Below are positions 39,105 to 49,660 of a stretch of DNA of 60,431 nt, piece after piece. Under the pieces are notes generated by a model. The model did no database searches, was not told where the DNA came from, and saw only the letters and a program-made list of their open reading frames with translations. The stretch lies in contig DKGO01000148.1 in assembly GCA_002453315.1 (NCBI GenBank), positions 1 through 60,431 of the forward strand, read 5' to 3'. The stretch is from Caryophanales bacterium UBA6768 (lineage in GTDB: Bacteria; Bacillota; Bacilli; Bacillales_D; Amphibacillaceae). Position 1 is the first letter of the stretch. Each line of letters begins with the position of its first letter. A program made the translations under genes and the position numbers.

Positions 39105-40250
39105 GTGGATTTTGCATTAACGAAAGAACAAGCAATGATAAAAAGTATGGCGAAAGATTTTGCAGATAATGTAATCCAACCAAGAGCTATTGACATTGAC
39201 AAAACAGCCCGATTTCCGAAAGATATTTTCAAGCAAATGGGTGAATTGGGTTTTATGGGGATTCCTTTCCCTGAAGCGTATGGTGGTTCTGGAGGAGACA
39301 CTATTTCTTATGCATTAGCTGTAGAGGAAATCGGCCGTGTTTGTGGAAGTACAGGGTTAAGCTATGCTGCCGCTGTTTCTCTGGGAGCATCACCCATACT
39401 TATGTTTGGAACGGAGAAACAGAAACAACAATATTTACGACCAATTGCAGAAGGGAAATCACTTGGGGCATTTGGCCTAACAGAACCTAATGCAGGCTCA
39501 GATGCTGGTGGCACAAAAACAACAGCAGTGACTGATGGTGATGATTTTGTGATTAGTGGTGAAAAATGTTTTATTACAAATGCCAGCTATGCTTCTTCGA
39601 TGATTATTACCGCTGTGACTGGCAAAAATGAACAAGGTAAAAATATTATATCAGCTATTATAGTTCCGACAAATACAGAAGGAGTTACCATTACTTCTGA
39701 TTATGATAAAATGGGTGTAAGAGGTTCAGACACAGCTGAAATCGTATTGGATAATGTTCGTGTGCCACAGTCAAATTTAATTGGAGACCCACAAAAAGGC
39801 TTTAAACAATTTCTGACAACATTAGATGGAGGTAGAATTTCTATCGGGGCACTTGGGGTAGGAATCGCCCAAGGAGCACTAAATAAAGCACTTCAATATG
39901 CAAAAGAACGAAAGCAATTTGGAAAAACAATTTCTTCATTTCAAGCGATACAATTTAAATTAGCGGATATGGCCATGGAAGTGGAGCTCGCTAGAAACAT
40001 GGTATTAAAGGCAGCTTGGTTAAAAGATAATGGAAAACCTTTTTCTAAGGAAGCGGCATATGCAAAGTTATTTGCCACGGAAACAGCCGTACGAAATGCG
40101 GATGAAGCCATTCAAATCCATGGTGGTTATGGTTATATGCGTGAATATGAAGTAGAACGATATCTAAGGGATGCAAAATTACTTGTTATAGGTGAAGGTA
40201 CTTCTGAAATCCAACGACTTGTTATCGCTAGACAGCTAGGTTGTCGTTAA
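39105..40250 (+). CDS. yngJ: Acyl-CoA dehydrogenase (isovaleryl-/short-branched-chain type)
   Basis: Start GTG 39105 (MDFALTKEQ) lies seven bases after GGAGGAG. 381 residues with the FAD-binding [38 protein letters not shown], and the C-terminal [20 protein letters not shown] carrying the usual catalytic-base Glu. It heads an operon matching B. subtilis yngJ-yngE, which degrades isovaleryl-CoA from leucine. Confidence 0.9.
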   Translation: MDFALTKEQAMIKSMAKDFADNVIQPRAIDIDKTARFPKDIFKQMGELGFMGIPFPEAYGGSGGDTISYALAVEEIGRVCGSTGLSYAAAVSLGASPILMFGTEKQKQQYLRPIAEGKSLGAFGLTEPNAGSDAGGTKTTAVTDGDDFVISGEKCFITNASYASSMIITAVTGKNEQGKNIISAIIVPTNTEGVTITSDYDKMGVRGSDTAEIVLDNVRVPQSNLIGDPQKGFKQFLTTLDGGRISIGALGVGIAQGALNKALQYAKERKQFGKTISSFQAIQFKLADMAMEVELARNMVLKAAWLKDNGKPFSKEAAYAKLFATETAVRNADEAIQIHGGYGYMREYEVERYLRDAKLLVIGEGTSEIQRLVIARQLGCR

Positions 40251-40281
40251 ATCTGAGATATCTTTCATGGGGGGATAGCAA

Positions 40282-41613
40282 ATGTTTCGTAAAATTTTAA
40301 TAGCAAATCGTGGTGAAATTGCAAGTCGAGTTATTCAAACATGTCAAAGACTTGGAATAAAAACTGTGGCTATTTATTCCGAGGCTGACGAGTCACTACC
40401 TTACTTACAAATGGCTGACGAGGCATTTTTAGTTGGTGGCCCACAAGTTAAAGATAGTTATTTAAATATAGATAACATTATGTCGGTTGCCAAACAGAGC
40501 CAGGTTGAAGCAATTCATCCTGGTTATGGTTTTATGAGTGAGAGTGATGAATTTGTTGAAAGATGTGAAAAAGAAGGAATAGTTTTCATTGGGCCAAGTG
40601 CACCGATTATGAAGCAAATGGGAAATAAAATTGAAGCACGACACCGGATGAAGGCCGCTGGTGTACCGGTCATTCCGGGAACTAATAAATTAAAGAATCT
40701 GGATGATGCCTATATGATGGCAAAGGAAATAGGCTATCCTATTATGGTAAAAGCAGCGGCAGGCGGTGGTGGGATTGGCATGCAAATTGTATCTGATGAA
40801 ACGGCTTTAGAAAAGGCATTTACGAGCAATCAAGCCCGCGCCACTTCTTATTTCGGTAATGATGCCATTTATATTGAAAAGTTATTTGATAATGCAAGAC
40901 ATGTTGAAATTCAAGTGATTGCAGATCATTTCGGTAATGCCGTCCATTTATTTGAACGTGAATGTTCGATCCAACGTAGAAATCAAAAAGTATTAGAAGA
41001 AGCCCCTTCCCCATTTATTTCTGAATCAACTAGAAAAAAAATGGGCGAGATCGCTATTAAAGCGGTGAAACAACTAGGATATACGAATGCTGGCACAATT
41101 GAATTTTTAGTTGACGGGGATGAAAACTTTTATTTTCTCGAAATGAATACCCGTATTCAAGTTGAACATGCAATTACTGAAAAAATTACCGGGATTGATA
41201 TTGTTGAAATGCAGTTAATTATTGCTTATGGAGGGAAATTACCTATCTCACAATCAGATATCAATCGTCATGGGCATGCGATAGAGGCAAGAATTTATGC
41301 GGAAGATCCTAAAACATTTTTCCCATCACCAGGTAAAATTACGACTTATGTAGCACCTGAGGGTAAGGGCATTAGAATTGATGCGACCGTTACTGAAGGG
41401 GTTACTGTGACACCGTTTTATGATCCAATGATTAGTAAACTTGTCGTACATAGTGATACGAGGGAAAATGCAATAGGTAAATTAAAAACGGCACTATCGT
41501 CTTATAAAATAGAAGGAATTAAAACGAATATTCCTTTATTATTGAAATTAATAGAACACGAACAGTTTAAATTGGGAAATACGACAACAAAATTTATTGA
41601 AAAGTTTTTTTAG
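40282..41613 (+). CDS. yngH: Biotin carboxylase subunit of an acyl-CoA (methylcrotonyl-type) carboxylase
   Basis: ATP-dependent carboxylation of carrier-bound biotin. 443 residues: N-terminal domain KILIANRGEIASRVIQTC, ATP-grasp loop KAAAGGGGIGMQIV (about 157), EMNTRIQVEHAITE catalytic segment (about 288). Ends without a biotin domain, which is provided by the separate gene downstream. Confidence 0.95.
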   Translation: MFRKILIANRGEIASRVIQTCQRLGIKTVAIYSEADESLPYLQMADEAFLVGGPQVKDSYLNIDNIMSVAKQSQVEAIHPGYGFMSESDEFVERCEKEGIVFIGPSAPIMKQMGNKIEARHRMKAAGVPVIPGTNKLKNLDDAYMMAKEIGYPIMVKAAAGGGGIGMQIVSDETALEKAFTSNQARATSYFGNDAIYIEKLFDNARHVEIQVIADHFGNAVHLFERECSIQRRNQKVLEEAPSPFISESTRKKMGEIAIKAVKQLGYTNAGTIEFLVDGDENFYFLEMNTRIQVEHAITEKITGIDIVEMQLIIAYGGKLPISQSDINRHGHAIEARIYAEDPKTFFPSPGKITTYVAPEGKGIRIDATVTEGVTVTPFYDPMISKLVVHSDTRENAIGKLKTALSSYKIEGIKTNIPLLLKLIEHEQFKLGNTTTKFIEKFF

Positions 41614-41789
41614 AAAATTTTAAAATTTATTGTTGATAAAAAATACCCGCTATGCCGTTTGATTGGTATCAACTTATACGGTAAGGCGGATCACCAACTT
41701 ATGCAATCAAAAATCTCACTTTTTTTATCGACAATTACGATTTACTATTACATTCTTAATCAAGTTAAAATTAATAGGAGGGATTTATT
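41614..41789. repeat. Palindromic insertion-like gap within the operon
   Basis: 176 bp without a gene between two otherwise closely spaced operon genes. TTTGATTG (about 41658) and CAATCAAA (about 41704) are inverted, and CAACTTAT appears twice. Partly similar to the tatA-tatC gap near 20655-20690; probably a dispersed repeat. Confidence 0.4.
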
Positions 41790-42002
41790 ATGAAGGAAGT
41801 GAAGGCAAGTATGGCAGGGAATATGTGGAAAATTGTTGTTAATGTTGGGGACGAGGTGAATGAGGGAGAAGATGTTGCGATTTTAGAATCGATGAAAATG
41901 GAAATCCCTATCACAGCCGAGGAGTCAGGTGTCGTTAGTGCTATTAAAGTAAATGAGGGAGACTTCATTAATGAGGGCGATGTTATCGTCGAATTAGAAT
42001 AA
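41790..42002 (+). CDS. yngHB: Stand-alone biotin carboxyl carrier protein
   Basis: 70 residues, one biotinyl domain with ESMKMEIP (biotinylated Lys36) and a GDEVNEGEDVAILESMKME barrel. Family of YngHB/BLAP proteins. It would be modified by BirA, encoded at the window start. Ribosome site AGGAGG before ATG 41790. Confidence 0.95.
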   Translation: MKEVKASMAGNMWKIVVNVGDEVNEGEDVAILESMKMEIPITAEESGVVSAIKVNEGDFINEGDVIVELE

Positions 42003-42024
42003 ATAGTAAAAGGTTGTGTCATCA

Positions 42025-42804
42025 TTGAAACATATTTTATTCGATATGAGGACAGATCATGTGGGGGTTATTACATTAAATCGACCTGATGCTGCGAATG
42101 CTCTTTCAGTTGATTTATTAAAAGAATTGCAAGTAATTTTAGGGGTCATTGAGAAAAATCCACTAATCCGGGTTGTTATTTTGACAGGTGCTGGAGATAA
42201 GGCTTTTTGTGCTGGGGCCGATTTAAAAGAAAGAAAAAGAATGAATAATGAAGAAGTAATTCAAACGGTAAGTCTTATTGGTGAGACGGCTAACAAAATT
42301 GAAACTCTATCTATCCCTGTTATTGCTGCAATTAATGGTGTTGCCTTTGGAGGTGGACTTGAGTTTGCCCTAGCGTGTGATCTAAGATTGGCAGCCGAAG
42401 ATATCCAAGTTGGTTTAACTGAAACATCATTAGCCATTATTCCAGGAGCAGGAGGCACACAACGTTTGCCACGGCTAATCGGCATAGGCCAAGCAAAACG
42501 ATTAATTTATACCGCTCGCCGGGTGAATGCTGATGAGGCTTTAAGGTTAGGAATCGTAGAAGAAGTAACAACGAAAGATAGGCTATTACATCATGCAATC
42601 GACTTAGCGAAGGAGATCTCTATGAATGGCCCAATTGCAGTGAAGCAGGCTAAATTGGCAATTAATAAAGGGTTCGATGTTGATTTACAAACAGCATTAT
42701 CAATTGAACATTTAAGTTATCGACAAACAATTCATACGAAGGATCGTCTAGAAGGGTTGCAAGCTTTTAGTGAAAAAAGAAGGCCAAAGTATCAAGGTGA
42801 ATAA
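42025..42804 (+). CDS. yngF: Enoyl-CoA hydratase family protein (methylglutaconyl-CoA hydratase-like)
   Basis: Crotonase fold, about 259 residues. I prefer TTG 42025 because AAAGG at 42009-42013 is too close to GTG 42016. Oxyanion-hole segments AFCAGADLKERKRM and ALACDLRLAA, and catalytic-Glu segment VGLTETSLAIIPGAGGTQRLPRLIG are visible. In the yng operon it acts after the carboxylase. Confidence 0.92.
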   Translation: MKHILFDMRTDHVGVITLNRPDAANALSVDLLKELQVILGVIEKNPLIRVVILTGAGDKAFCAGADLKERKRMNNEEVIQTVSLIGETANKIETLSIPVIAAINGVAFGGGLEFALACDLRLAAEDIQVGLTETSLAIIPGAGGTQRLPRLIGIGQAKRLIYTARRVNADEALRLGIVEEVTTKDRLLHHAIDLAKEISMNGPIAVKQAKLAINKGFDVDLQTALSIEHLSYRQTIHTKDRLEGLQAFSEKRRPKYQGE

Positions 42805-42818
42805 ATGGGAGGTTTCTC

Positions 42819-44348
42819 ATGTCATACATAGATGAATTACACAATAAGCAAGATAAGATTAAACAAGGTGGACAGGAAAAATATCATCAAGCTAATAAGG
42901 AAAAAGGAAAATTATTTGTCAGGGATCGATTAACATTATTGTTTGATGAAGACTTTTCAGTAGAGGACGCATTTTTTGCAAATTGTTCAGCAGATGACTT
43001 GCCAGCTGATGGAGTTATCACGGGTATTGGAAAAATAAACGAGCAAAAAGTATGCTTTATGGCAAATGACTCTACCGTAAAAGCAGGGTCATGGGGGAAA
43101 CGTACGGTTGAAAAAATTATTCGGATTCAAGAAACCGCGTTAAAGCTTGAAATACCTATGTTTTACCTCGTTGATTCGGCGGGGGCAAGAATTACCGATC
43201 AAATAGAAATGTTTCCAGGTAGAAGAGGGGCAGGGAGAATTTTTCACAATCAAATAAAGCTCTCTGGCCGTGTTCCACAAGTTTGTTTACTATTTGGCCC
43301 TTCTGCTGCGGGTGGGGCATATATTCCAGCATTTTGTGATATCGTTATCATGGTTGAAGGAAACGCCTCGATGTATTTAGGGTCACCACGGATGGCGGAA
43401 ATGGTCATTGGCGAGAAAGTAACATTGGAAGAAATGGGCGGAGCAAAAATGCACTGTTCTGTATCTGGGTGCGGGGATGTTTTAGCAAAATCTGAGGAAG
43501 AAGCTATTGCATTTTCACGTCGCTACTTGGCTTATTTTCCACAAAACTATAAGGAAAAACCAGCCATTGTTGATGCTAAATCGATAAAACAAGCAGAGAA
43601 AAAGTTAGTTGATATTATACCGAAAAATCAGAATGCCCCTTTTGACATGTATCAATTAATTGATCAAATTATTGATGAAGACAGTTTTTGTGAAATTAAA
43701 AAATTGTTTGCGGCTGAATTAATCACAGGATTAGGTCGTATAGAAGGAAAAACAATTGGTATTATTGCAAATCAACCACGGGTAAAGGGTGGGGTTATTT
43801 TCCCAGATTCGGCAGATAAATCAGCAAAATTTGTTCAGCTTTGTGATGCTTTTAATATTCCTTTACTATTTTTAATGGATGTCCCAGGTTTTATGATTGG
43901 AACAAAAGTGGAAAGACAAGGTATCATCCGTCATGGGGCTAAAATGGTGGCAATGATGAGTGAGGCGACAGTGCCAAAAATTTCTGTTGTCGTCCGCAAA
44001 GCCTATGGCGCTGGTCTTTATGCGATGGCTGGTCCCGCATTTGAACCAGATGCTGCATTAGCATTACCAACAGCACAAATTGCAGTGATGGGACCAGAAG
44101 CAGCGATTAATGCAGTGTATGCGAATAAAATTAATGCCCTTCCAGAAGGGGAGAGAGCGGCTTTTATAAAAGAAAAGCAAGATGAGTATCGGGATGATAT
44201 TGATATATATCGCTTAGCCTCGGAAATGGTGATTGATCAAATTGTGGAACCTGATCTTCTAAGGGAAGAATTAGCAAATCGATTTGAGATGTATGATTCA
44301 AAAAATGTTACATTTACGAAACGTCGACACGGAGTTTATCCAGTTTAA
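42819..44348 (+). CDS. yngE: Acyl-CoA carboxylase carboxyltransferase subunit (methylcrotonyl/propionyl type)
   Basis: Moves the carboxyl group from biotin to an acyl-CoA. 509 residues: ClpP/crotonase-like N and C halves with FYLVDSAGARITDQIEMFPG, GPSAAGGAYIPAFCD and GVIFPDSADKSAKFVQLCD, VRKAYGAGLYAMAGPAFEPD. Last gene of the catabolic operon. Substrate (methylcrotonyl- versus propionyl-CoA) is inferred from the neighbours. Confidence 0.93.
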   Translation: MSYIDELHNKQDKIKQGGQEKYHQANKEKGKLFVRDRLTLLFDEDFSVEDAFFANCSADDLPADGVITGIGKINEQKVCFMANDSTVKAGSWGKRTVEKIIRIQETALKLEIPMFYLVDSAGARITDQIEMFPGRRGAGRIFHNQIKLSGRVPQVCLLFGPSAAGGAYIPAFCDIVIMVEGNASMYLGSPRMAEMVIGEKVTLEEMGGAKMHCSVSGCGDVLAKSEEEAIAFSRRYLAYFPQNYKEKPAIVDAKSIKQAEKKLVDIIPKNQNAPFDMYQLIDQIIDEDSFCEIKKLFAAELITGLGRIEGKTIGIIANQPRVKGGVIFPDSADKSAKFVQLCDAFNIPLLFLMDVPGFMIGTKVERQGIIRHGAKMVAMMSEATVPKISVVVRKAYGAGLYAMAGPAFEPDAALALPTAQIAVMGPEAAINAVYANKINALPEGERAAFIKEKQDEYRDDIDIYRLASEMVIDQIVEPDLLREELANRFEMYDSKNVTFTKRRHGVYPV

Positions 44349-44378
44349 TTGTCTCTAATTTAAATATGATAACAATAG

Positions 44379-44415
44379 AGGTACTTTGCATTTGTCAAAG
44401 TGCTTTTATTTTTCA
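44379..44415 (+). terminator. Terminator of the acyl-CoA operon
   Basis: ACTTTG (44383-44388) pairs with CAAAGT (44396-44401), extended imperfectly, followed by GCTTTTATTTTT. Confidence 0.7.
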
Positions 44416-44544
44416 GGAAGTAACTATAATTATATTATGTAAACTAAGTGGTAAATCTAGTAAAAATCTTGTAAATATCCGAAAATGACTAAAAATATGG
44501 TATGCTTATTATTGGGTTAATTTTACGCAAAAGAGGGGAAAACG

Positions 44545-47500
44545 TTGCCACAGATTCAATTGTCAGAAAATATAAGGCTAAAAAATCAGCTTATCACATT
44601 ACATCAACATATGGTGGATGTTGGTGATGATGTACATGCTAAGAAAATTATTGATTTATATGAGAAGGAAACAAAAAATGAACATATAGTAGGATTTACT
44701 GGTCATTTTTCCGCAGGAAAATCTTCCATTATCAATTATGTATTGGGGACGAACGTTTTGCCAAAAAGTCCTATTCCTACAAGTGCAAATATTGTAAAAA
44801 TTACCAGTGGTACAGGATTAGTTCACGTATATTTTAAAGATAAAACAATTTATGAGTATGCTGAACCATATGACATTGATCTCATTCAAGATTATTGTCA
44901 AGACAAGGATACAATTGAACAAGTATCAATACAATTATCAAACACTAGTCTCCCTGATGCTGTCGCTTTACTTGATACACCTGGTATCGATGCTGCTGAT
45001 GACACAGACAGATTGATTACCGAGTCTTCATTACATTTAATAGATACATTATTTTATGTCATGGATTATCATCATGTACAATCAGAAGTGAATTTGCAAT
45101 TTTTACAACAAATGCAAGCAAATCATATTCCTATTTATATGATCATTAATCAAATTGATAAACATTTTGACAAGGAATTATCATTTAACGATTTTAAGTT
45201 ACTTATTACAAATACATGTCAACAGTGGGAAATTCATCCAGAAAAAATTTATTACACGTCAACAATTGATTTTGATACTCCATACAACGAAATTGATATG
45301 TTTAAATCAGATTTTTTTCAATTAATTAATGTTAACGAACATCGTGTGCAACGGACAAAATTGGCGATGACCCAACTAGTTAATGACCATGAACAAGTAC
45401 TTAGGGATACATTTGAACAAGAACTGGTAAACATTGAGGATAATGAACTGAATGATATACATCTAAAGGAAATAAACCAACAAATAGAAAAGTCGAAGGT
45501 TCATTTAGAAAAATTTACACAAGCATTTATGTCAGAAGTAGACTTTACTTTGAAAAATGCTTACTTAATGCCAGCAACATTGCGAGAATTCGCCCATCGT
45601 TATTTAGAATCGTCACAACAAGATTTTAAGGTTGGCTTCTTTGGGAATAAAAAGAAAACAAAAGTGGAAAAGTTAGCACGGAAAAATGCTTTTTTAGAAA
45701 ACTTACAACGAACAATGGATGCAACGATTCAGTGGAAATTACGAGAAAAATTAATTCATTTAATGCAACAGTATCACATGAATAATGAACCACTAATTGA
45801 ACAAGCACAACAAATAACAGTTCAATATAAAGAAACAGATTTACTACGTTATTTGCGAGATGGAGCAACAATTAACGGCCATTATATTTTAAATTATACA
45901 AATGATATTAGTAGCGATATTAAAAGCCAATATCGAAAACAATCAATAACCTTATTACAAAAAATCAAGCAATTTTATGAGCCAATATTGACAGAAAAAT
46001 TAACAGCATTAAATTCAAAACTTAAACATTTAACTAAAATAAATGAAATAAGGTCAAAAAATACATTAATCCAAAATGAATTAAAACGAAAAATTGATTT
46101 ATTACATTCAGACATAGAAAATATTTCGCATTCCGAAAAAATGCATCAAAAATTTTCTGATATGATATCCTCCACTTATCATATTGAAAAACAACCGTCG
46201 ATGGTCCCTTTAGAAAAGAAAAATATCCAACAACAAAAATTAAGAGAACATAAGGGTGAACTGGAAAAAACTTATGAGCCTAAATCTGTCATAAATGCGA
46301 TTGATTTAACGATAAATGAATTAAACCAGCTCGAGGGTTTCCAAACATATATTGAATCGCTCCAACAACAAAAGGAAACTTTAGAGAATCGTCAGGTGAC
46401 AATTGCCTTATTTGGTGCCTTTAGTGCGGGGAAATCATCATTTTCAAATGCGCTCCTAGGTGAAAAAATTTTGCCATCATCACCAAATCCAACAACGGCT
46501 GTTATTAATCGGATAACTTCACCAACGAAAACCCATCCACATGGTACTGTAAAGATTACGTTTAAAGATGAGCAAACGATGCTAGAAGACGTCAAATTGG
46601 TGACAAATATTAGGGATTATGGCAATGATTCATTTATTCAATTAACAAATCGTGCCCTTGATGAAGATAAAGAAATTGATGATATGTATCGGGCATTTTT
46701 ATTTGCTATTAAACAAGGCTTTGAAAGTAATAAAGACTCAATCGGTCGGACAGTGACAATTCCTTATGAACATTTTGCTTCCTTTGTTACGGATGAATCG
46801 AAGGCCTGTTTTATTGAAGAAGTTGATTTATATTACGAATGCGAATTTACAAAAAAAGGTCTAACCATTGTTGATACACCGGGTGCAGATTCTGTTAATG
46901 CTCGCCATACGAATGTGGCTTTTGACTATATTAAGTATACTGATGTCATTTTATATGTCACTTATTACAATCATGCTGTAACTAGTGCAGATAGGGATTT
47001 TCTCATGCAACTAGGAAGGGTAAAGGATTCTTTTACGTTGGATAAAATGTTCTTTATCGTTAATGCTGCAGATTTAGCCCATAATGATAGTGATTTAAAA
47101 TTAGTAGTCAATTATGTTAATGAACAATTGCTATCGTTAGGAATACGCAATGCAAATATTTTTCCCGTATCAAGTAAACAATCATTAATAGAAAAACAAC
47201 AACAAGAACCGTTGAATGAGGCAATGAAGAAATTTGAACAAACGTTTAATCTGTTTATTGAAGAGGGATTAACCCAACTTGCGACGCAAACGGCTGTATG
47301 GGAAATACGGCGTATTTCAACCAATTTAAAACAGAGAATTCATGCTGCATCATTAAAGGGGGCGGAGAGGGACAAATACGTTTCCCAATTGAATAAAAAT
47401 CATAGTGAAGGGCAATCAATTATTACTAAGGAAAAAGGATCATTATTACAAGAGCGTTTAAACGAGCGTATAGAACGACAACTACATTACGTCCTAGAAC

Positions 47501-48135
47501 GTTTATACATTCGATTTCATGATATGTTTTCTGAATATTTTAATCCAACAACTGTGACAGAAACCGGCAAGCAAGTTCAACAACAATTAACATCTAATGG
47601 AAGTAAATTAATTGAATATGTCGGTTATGAATTATTACAAGAAATTCGTGCTGTATCATTAAGAATCGAGGCCTTTTTAAATGAGTTGCTTGAGCAAAAA
47701 CATATTGACTTTAAAAAGCAATTGGCTGATCTCATACCAACATTGATGTTAGCCCCTTTCCTTCCATTTGAATTAGTCACACCAGATTATAAACAGGCTT
47801 TTGATACATTAACTGTTGAAGAGTTTTCAAAATCATTAAAAGTATATAAGAACAAAAAATCATTTTTTGAACAAAATGAACGTGAAAAAATGAAAGAATT
47901 GTTTTATGGGCAACTACAACCTTTTGCAACTGCCTATATTGACAAACATAAACTTACAATGCAAAACGTAAATGAGAATCAATTACATTCTTCACTTGAC
48001 GCATTAAAACAAAAGATGATTAATGAATTAAACGATTATATATGTGAACAGAAAAGGGTGGTAAAGTCTGAAGTTGATATTGACTTGCTAAAGAATACGG
48101 ACAAAGAAATTGCTAAATTTATTAAGCAATTGTAA
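44545..48135 (+). CDS. dynA: Two-headed bacterial dynamin DynA
   Basis: A membrane-fusing/stabilising GTPase. 1196 residues (B. subtilis DynA 1193) composed of two dynamin units: P-loop 1 GHFSAGKSS (about 52) with LLDTPGIDAAD, and P-loop 2 GAFSAGKSS (about 624) with IVDTPGADSVN (about 775), each followed by long helical stalk regions. Start TTG 44545 after GAGGGG. Intact. Confidence 0.96.
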   Translation: MPQIQLSENIRLKNQLITLHQHMVDVGDDVHAKKIIDLYEKETKNEHIVGFTGHFSAGKSSIINYVLGTNVLPKSPIPTSANIVKITSGTGLVHVYFKDKTIYEYAEPYDIDLIQDYCQDKDTIEQVSIQLSNTSLPDAVALLDTPGIDAADDTDRLITESSLHLIDTLFYVMDYHHVQSEVNLQFLQQMQANHIPIYMIINQIDKHFDKELSFNDFKLLITNTCQQWEIHPEKIYYTSTIDFDTPYNEIDMFKSDFFQLINVNEHRVQRTKLAMTQLVNDHEQVLRDTFEQELVNIEDNELNDIHLKEINQQIEKSKVHLEKFTQAFMSEVDFTLKNAYLMPATLREFAHRYLESSQQDFKVGFFGNKKKTKVEKLARKNAFLENLQRTMDATIQWKLREKLIHLMQQYHMNNEPLIEQAQQITVQYKETDLLRYLRDGATINGHYILNYTNDISSDIKSQYRKQSITLLQKIKQFYEPILTEKLTALNSKLKHLTKINEIRSKNTLIQNELKRKIDLLHSDIENISHSEKMHQKFSDMISSTYHIEKQPSMVPLEKKNIQQQKLREHKGELEKTYEPKSVINAIDLTINELNQLEGFQTYIESLQQQKETLENRQVTIALFGAFSAGKSSFSNALLGEKILPSSPNPTTAVINRITSPTKTHPHGTVKITFKDEQTMLEDVKLVTNIRDYGNDSFIQLTNRALDEDKEIDDMYRAFLFAIKQGFESNKDSIGRTVTIPYEHFASFVTDESKACFIEEVDLYYECEFTKKGLTIVDTPGADSVNARHTNVAFDYIKYTDVILYVTYYNHAVTSADRDFLMQLGRVKDSFTLDKMFFIVNAADLAHNDSDLKLVVNYVNEQLLSLGIRNANIFPVSSKQSLIEKQQQEPLNEAMKKFEQTFNLFIEEGLTQLATQTAVWEIRRISTNLKQRIHAASLKGAERDKYVSQLNKNHSEGQSIITKEKGSLLQERLNERIERQLHYVLERLYIRFHDMFSEYFNPTTVTETGKQVQQQLTSNGSKLIEYVGYELLQEIRAVSLRIEAFLNELLEQKHIDFKKQLADLIPTLMLAPFLPFELVTPDYKQAFDTLTVEEFSKSLKVYKNKKSFFEQNEREKMKELFYGQLQPFATAYIDKHKLTMQNVNENQLHSSLDALKQKMINELNDYICEQKRVVKSEVDIDLLKNTDKEIAKFIKQL

Positions 48136-48440
48136 TAAATGTTCCTTTAAATTTTGGTGAAAATTTTATATGACAATTGGCTTTGTTAAATTTAGTTGTT
48201 GACTTGCCTTCCGTGGGCTTGGCATCAGCTAACTTGGTAAATTAGTTCACTTTACCAAGTGAATCTTCAGCCTAAGTTTCCGATATGAGACCCGTACTGT
48301 TTATCAATAATATCATTTTCAACAATAAACTTTAACAGCGCTAAACAATTAAATATTTAATAAAAATATAGCCATACAATATATTGGGCAGACAGTCATT
48401 ATAATAAAATTTACGTTGATTTTTCTCTGGGGGGATGATG
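48136..48440. other. Intergenic gap with dispersed repeat
   Basis: No gene. A repeat at about 48208-48270 (CCTTCCGTGGGCTTGGCATC and onward) resembles the one near 28741, and contains a hairpin CTTGGTAAA/TTTACCAAG (about 48232-48260). Confidence 0.6.
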
Positions 48441-49322
48441 ATGAATTCACATATTTTATTAGTAGACGGGATGGCACTATTGTTTCGTGGGTATTTTGCA
48501 ACTGCATATACAAAAAACTTCATGATAAATGATCAAGGCATTGCAACGAATGGTGTACATCAATTTTTGCGATATTTTCTAGACGGTATTAATACGTTTC
48601 AACCAACACATGTTATTTGTTGCTGGGATATGGGGAGTAAAACTTTTAGAACGGAATTATATCCAAATTATAAAGCAAATAGGGGAGAGCCACCTGAAGA
48701 ACTAATCCCACAATTTGATTTAGTGAAAGAAGTCGTTAATCAATTTGGTATCATGAATATAGGGATGGAAAATTATGAAGCTGATGATATTATTGGAACA
48801 ATTGTTAAACAATATGCGAACGATTATAAAATGACTATCCAAACTGGTGATTTAGATTTATTGCAATTAGTACAAGAAGATGTCGAAGTGGCAATTATGA
48901 AAAAGGGAATTGGAAATTATGAAGTCTTTCATTTGGAGAATTTTTATGAAAGAAGGGGATTGCACCCTAATCAAATAATTGATTTTAAAGGATTAACAGG
49001 GGATAGTGCTGATAATTATCCGGGAATAAAAGGCATTGGTGAAAAAACCGCTTTAACACTATTACAAAAATATACAACAGTTGATAATATCATTGATAAT
49101 ATAGCGGAATTGACAAAAGGACAACAAAATAAATTATCAACTGAAATCGATATGTTTCACTTATCAAAACAATTGGCAACGATAAAATGTGATGTACCAA
49201 TAACATGTCAAATTGAGAACGCAAAATTATCTATCCCTTTTTCGACAATTGATCAACAGATTCAAGAGCTAGGTGTTCGTTTTAAACCGGTTTCAGATTA
49301 TCTAAATATGAATGCAATATAA
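48441..49322 (+). CDS. ypcP: 5'-3' exonuclease (YpcP-like, DNA polymerase I N-terminal domain family)
   Basis: A stand-alone flap/5'-nuclease that removes RNA primers. Three consecutive ATGs; 48441 has the best spacing to GGGGGG. 293 residues: LLVDGMALLFRGYFA, ENYEADDIIGTIV and QTGDLDLLQLV hold the metal Asp residues, then GLTGDSADNYPGIKGIGEKTA (helix-3-turn). It follows dynA, as in B. subtilis. Confidence 0.95.
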   Translation: MNSHILLVDGMALLFRGYFATAYTKNFMINDQGIATNGVHQFLRYFLDGINTFQPTHVICCWDMGSKTFRTELYPNYKANRGEPPEELIPQFDLVKEVVNQFGIMNIGMENYEADDIIGTIVKQYANDYKMTIQTGDLDLLQLVQEDVEVAIMKKGIGNYEVFHLENFYERRGLHPNQIIDFKGLTGDSADNYPGIKGIGEKTALTLLQKYTTVDNIIDNIAELTKGQQNKLSTEIDMFHLSKQLATIKCDVPITCQIENAKLSIPFSTIDQQIQELGVRFKPVSDYLNMNAI

Positions 49323-49395
49323 TGATACATTTAAATTCGTTTACTAAACATAATTCATGTACATTTGGTTACATTAATTATGGGAGGTGAAGGAA

Positions 49396-49599
49396 TTGAC
49401 AGTAGGAACACAAATGCAACAAGCAATTTCAAGCTGTGAAAGTGCCGCCGCTAGTATGAAATCATTTGCACTAGAAACTGATGATCAACAAGTAAAACAA
49501 ATGTTTCAACAATTAGCAGAGCAACAACAGTCAATTGTCGATCAACTTAATAACCGATTACAGTATATTCAACAGGAAGAACCACAATATAAGCAGTAA
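49396..49599 (+). CDS. DUF1657 small protein (spore-associated family)
   Basis: 67 residues from TTG 49396 (GGAGGTGAAGGA upstream). MTVGTQMQQAISSCESAAAS is typical of DUF1657, a helical protein that in Bacilli often sits with spoVA-type genes. Here it stands alone. Role unknown. Confidence 0.8.
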   Translation: MTVGTQMQQAISSCESAAASMKSFALETDDQQVKQMFQQLAEQQQSIVDQLNNRLQYIQQEEPQYKQ

Positions 49600-49607
49600 T
49601 GAAAAAT

Positions 49608-49660
49608 ACGCATCCATATAAATAAGTCATACATATTGTTTATATGGATGTATTTATTTT
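49608..49660 (+). terminator. Terminator after the DUF1657 gene
   Basis: A perfect 12-bp stem CATCCATATAAA/TTTATATGGATG (49611-49650) followed by TATTTATTTT. Confidence 0.85.
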
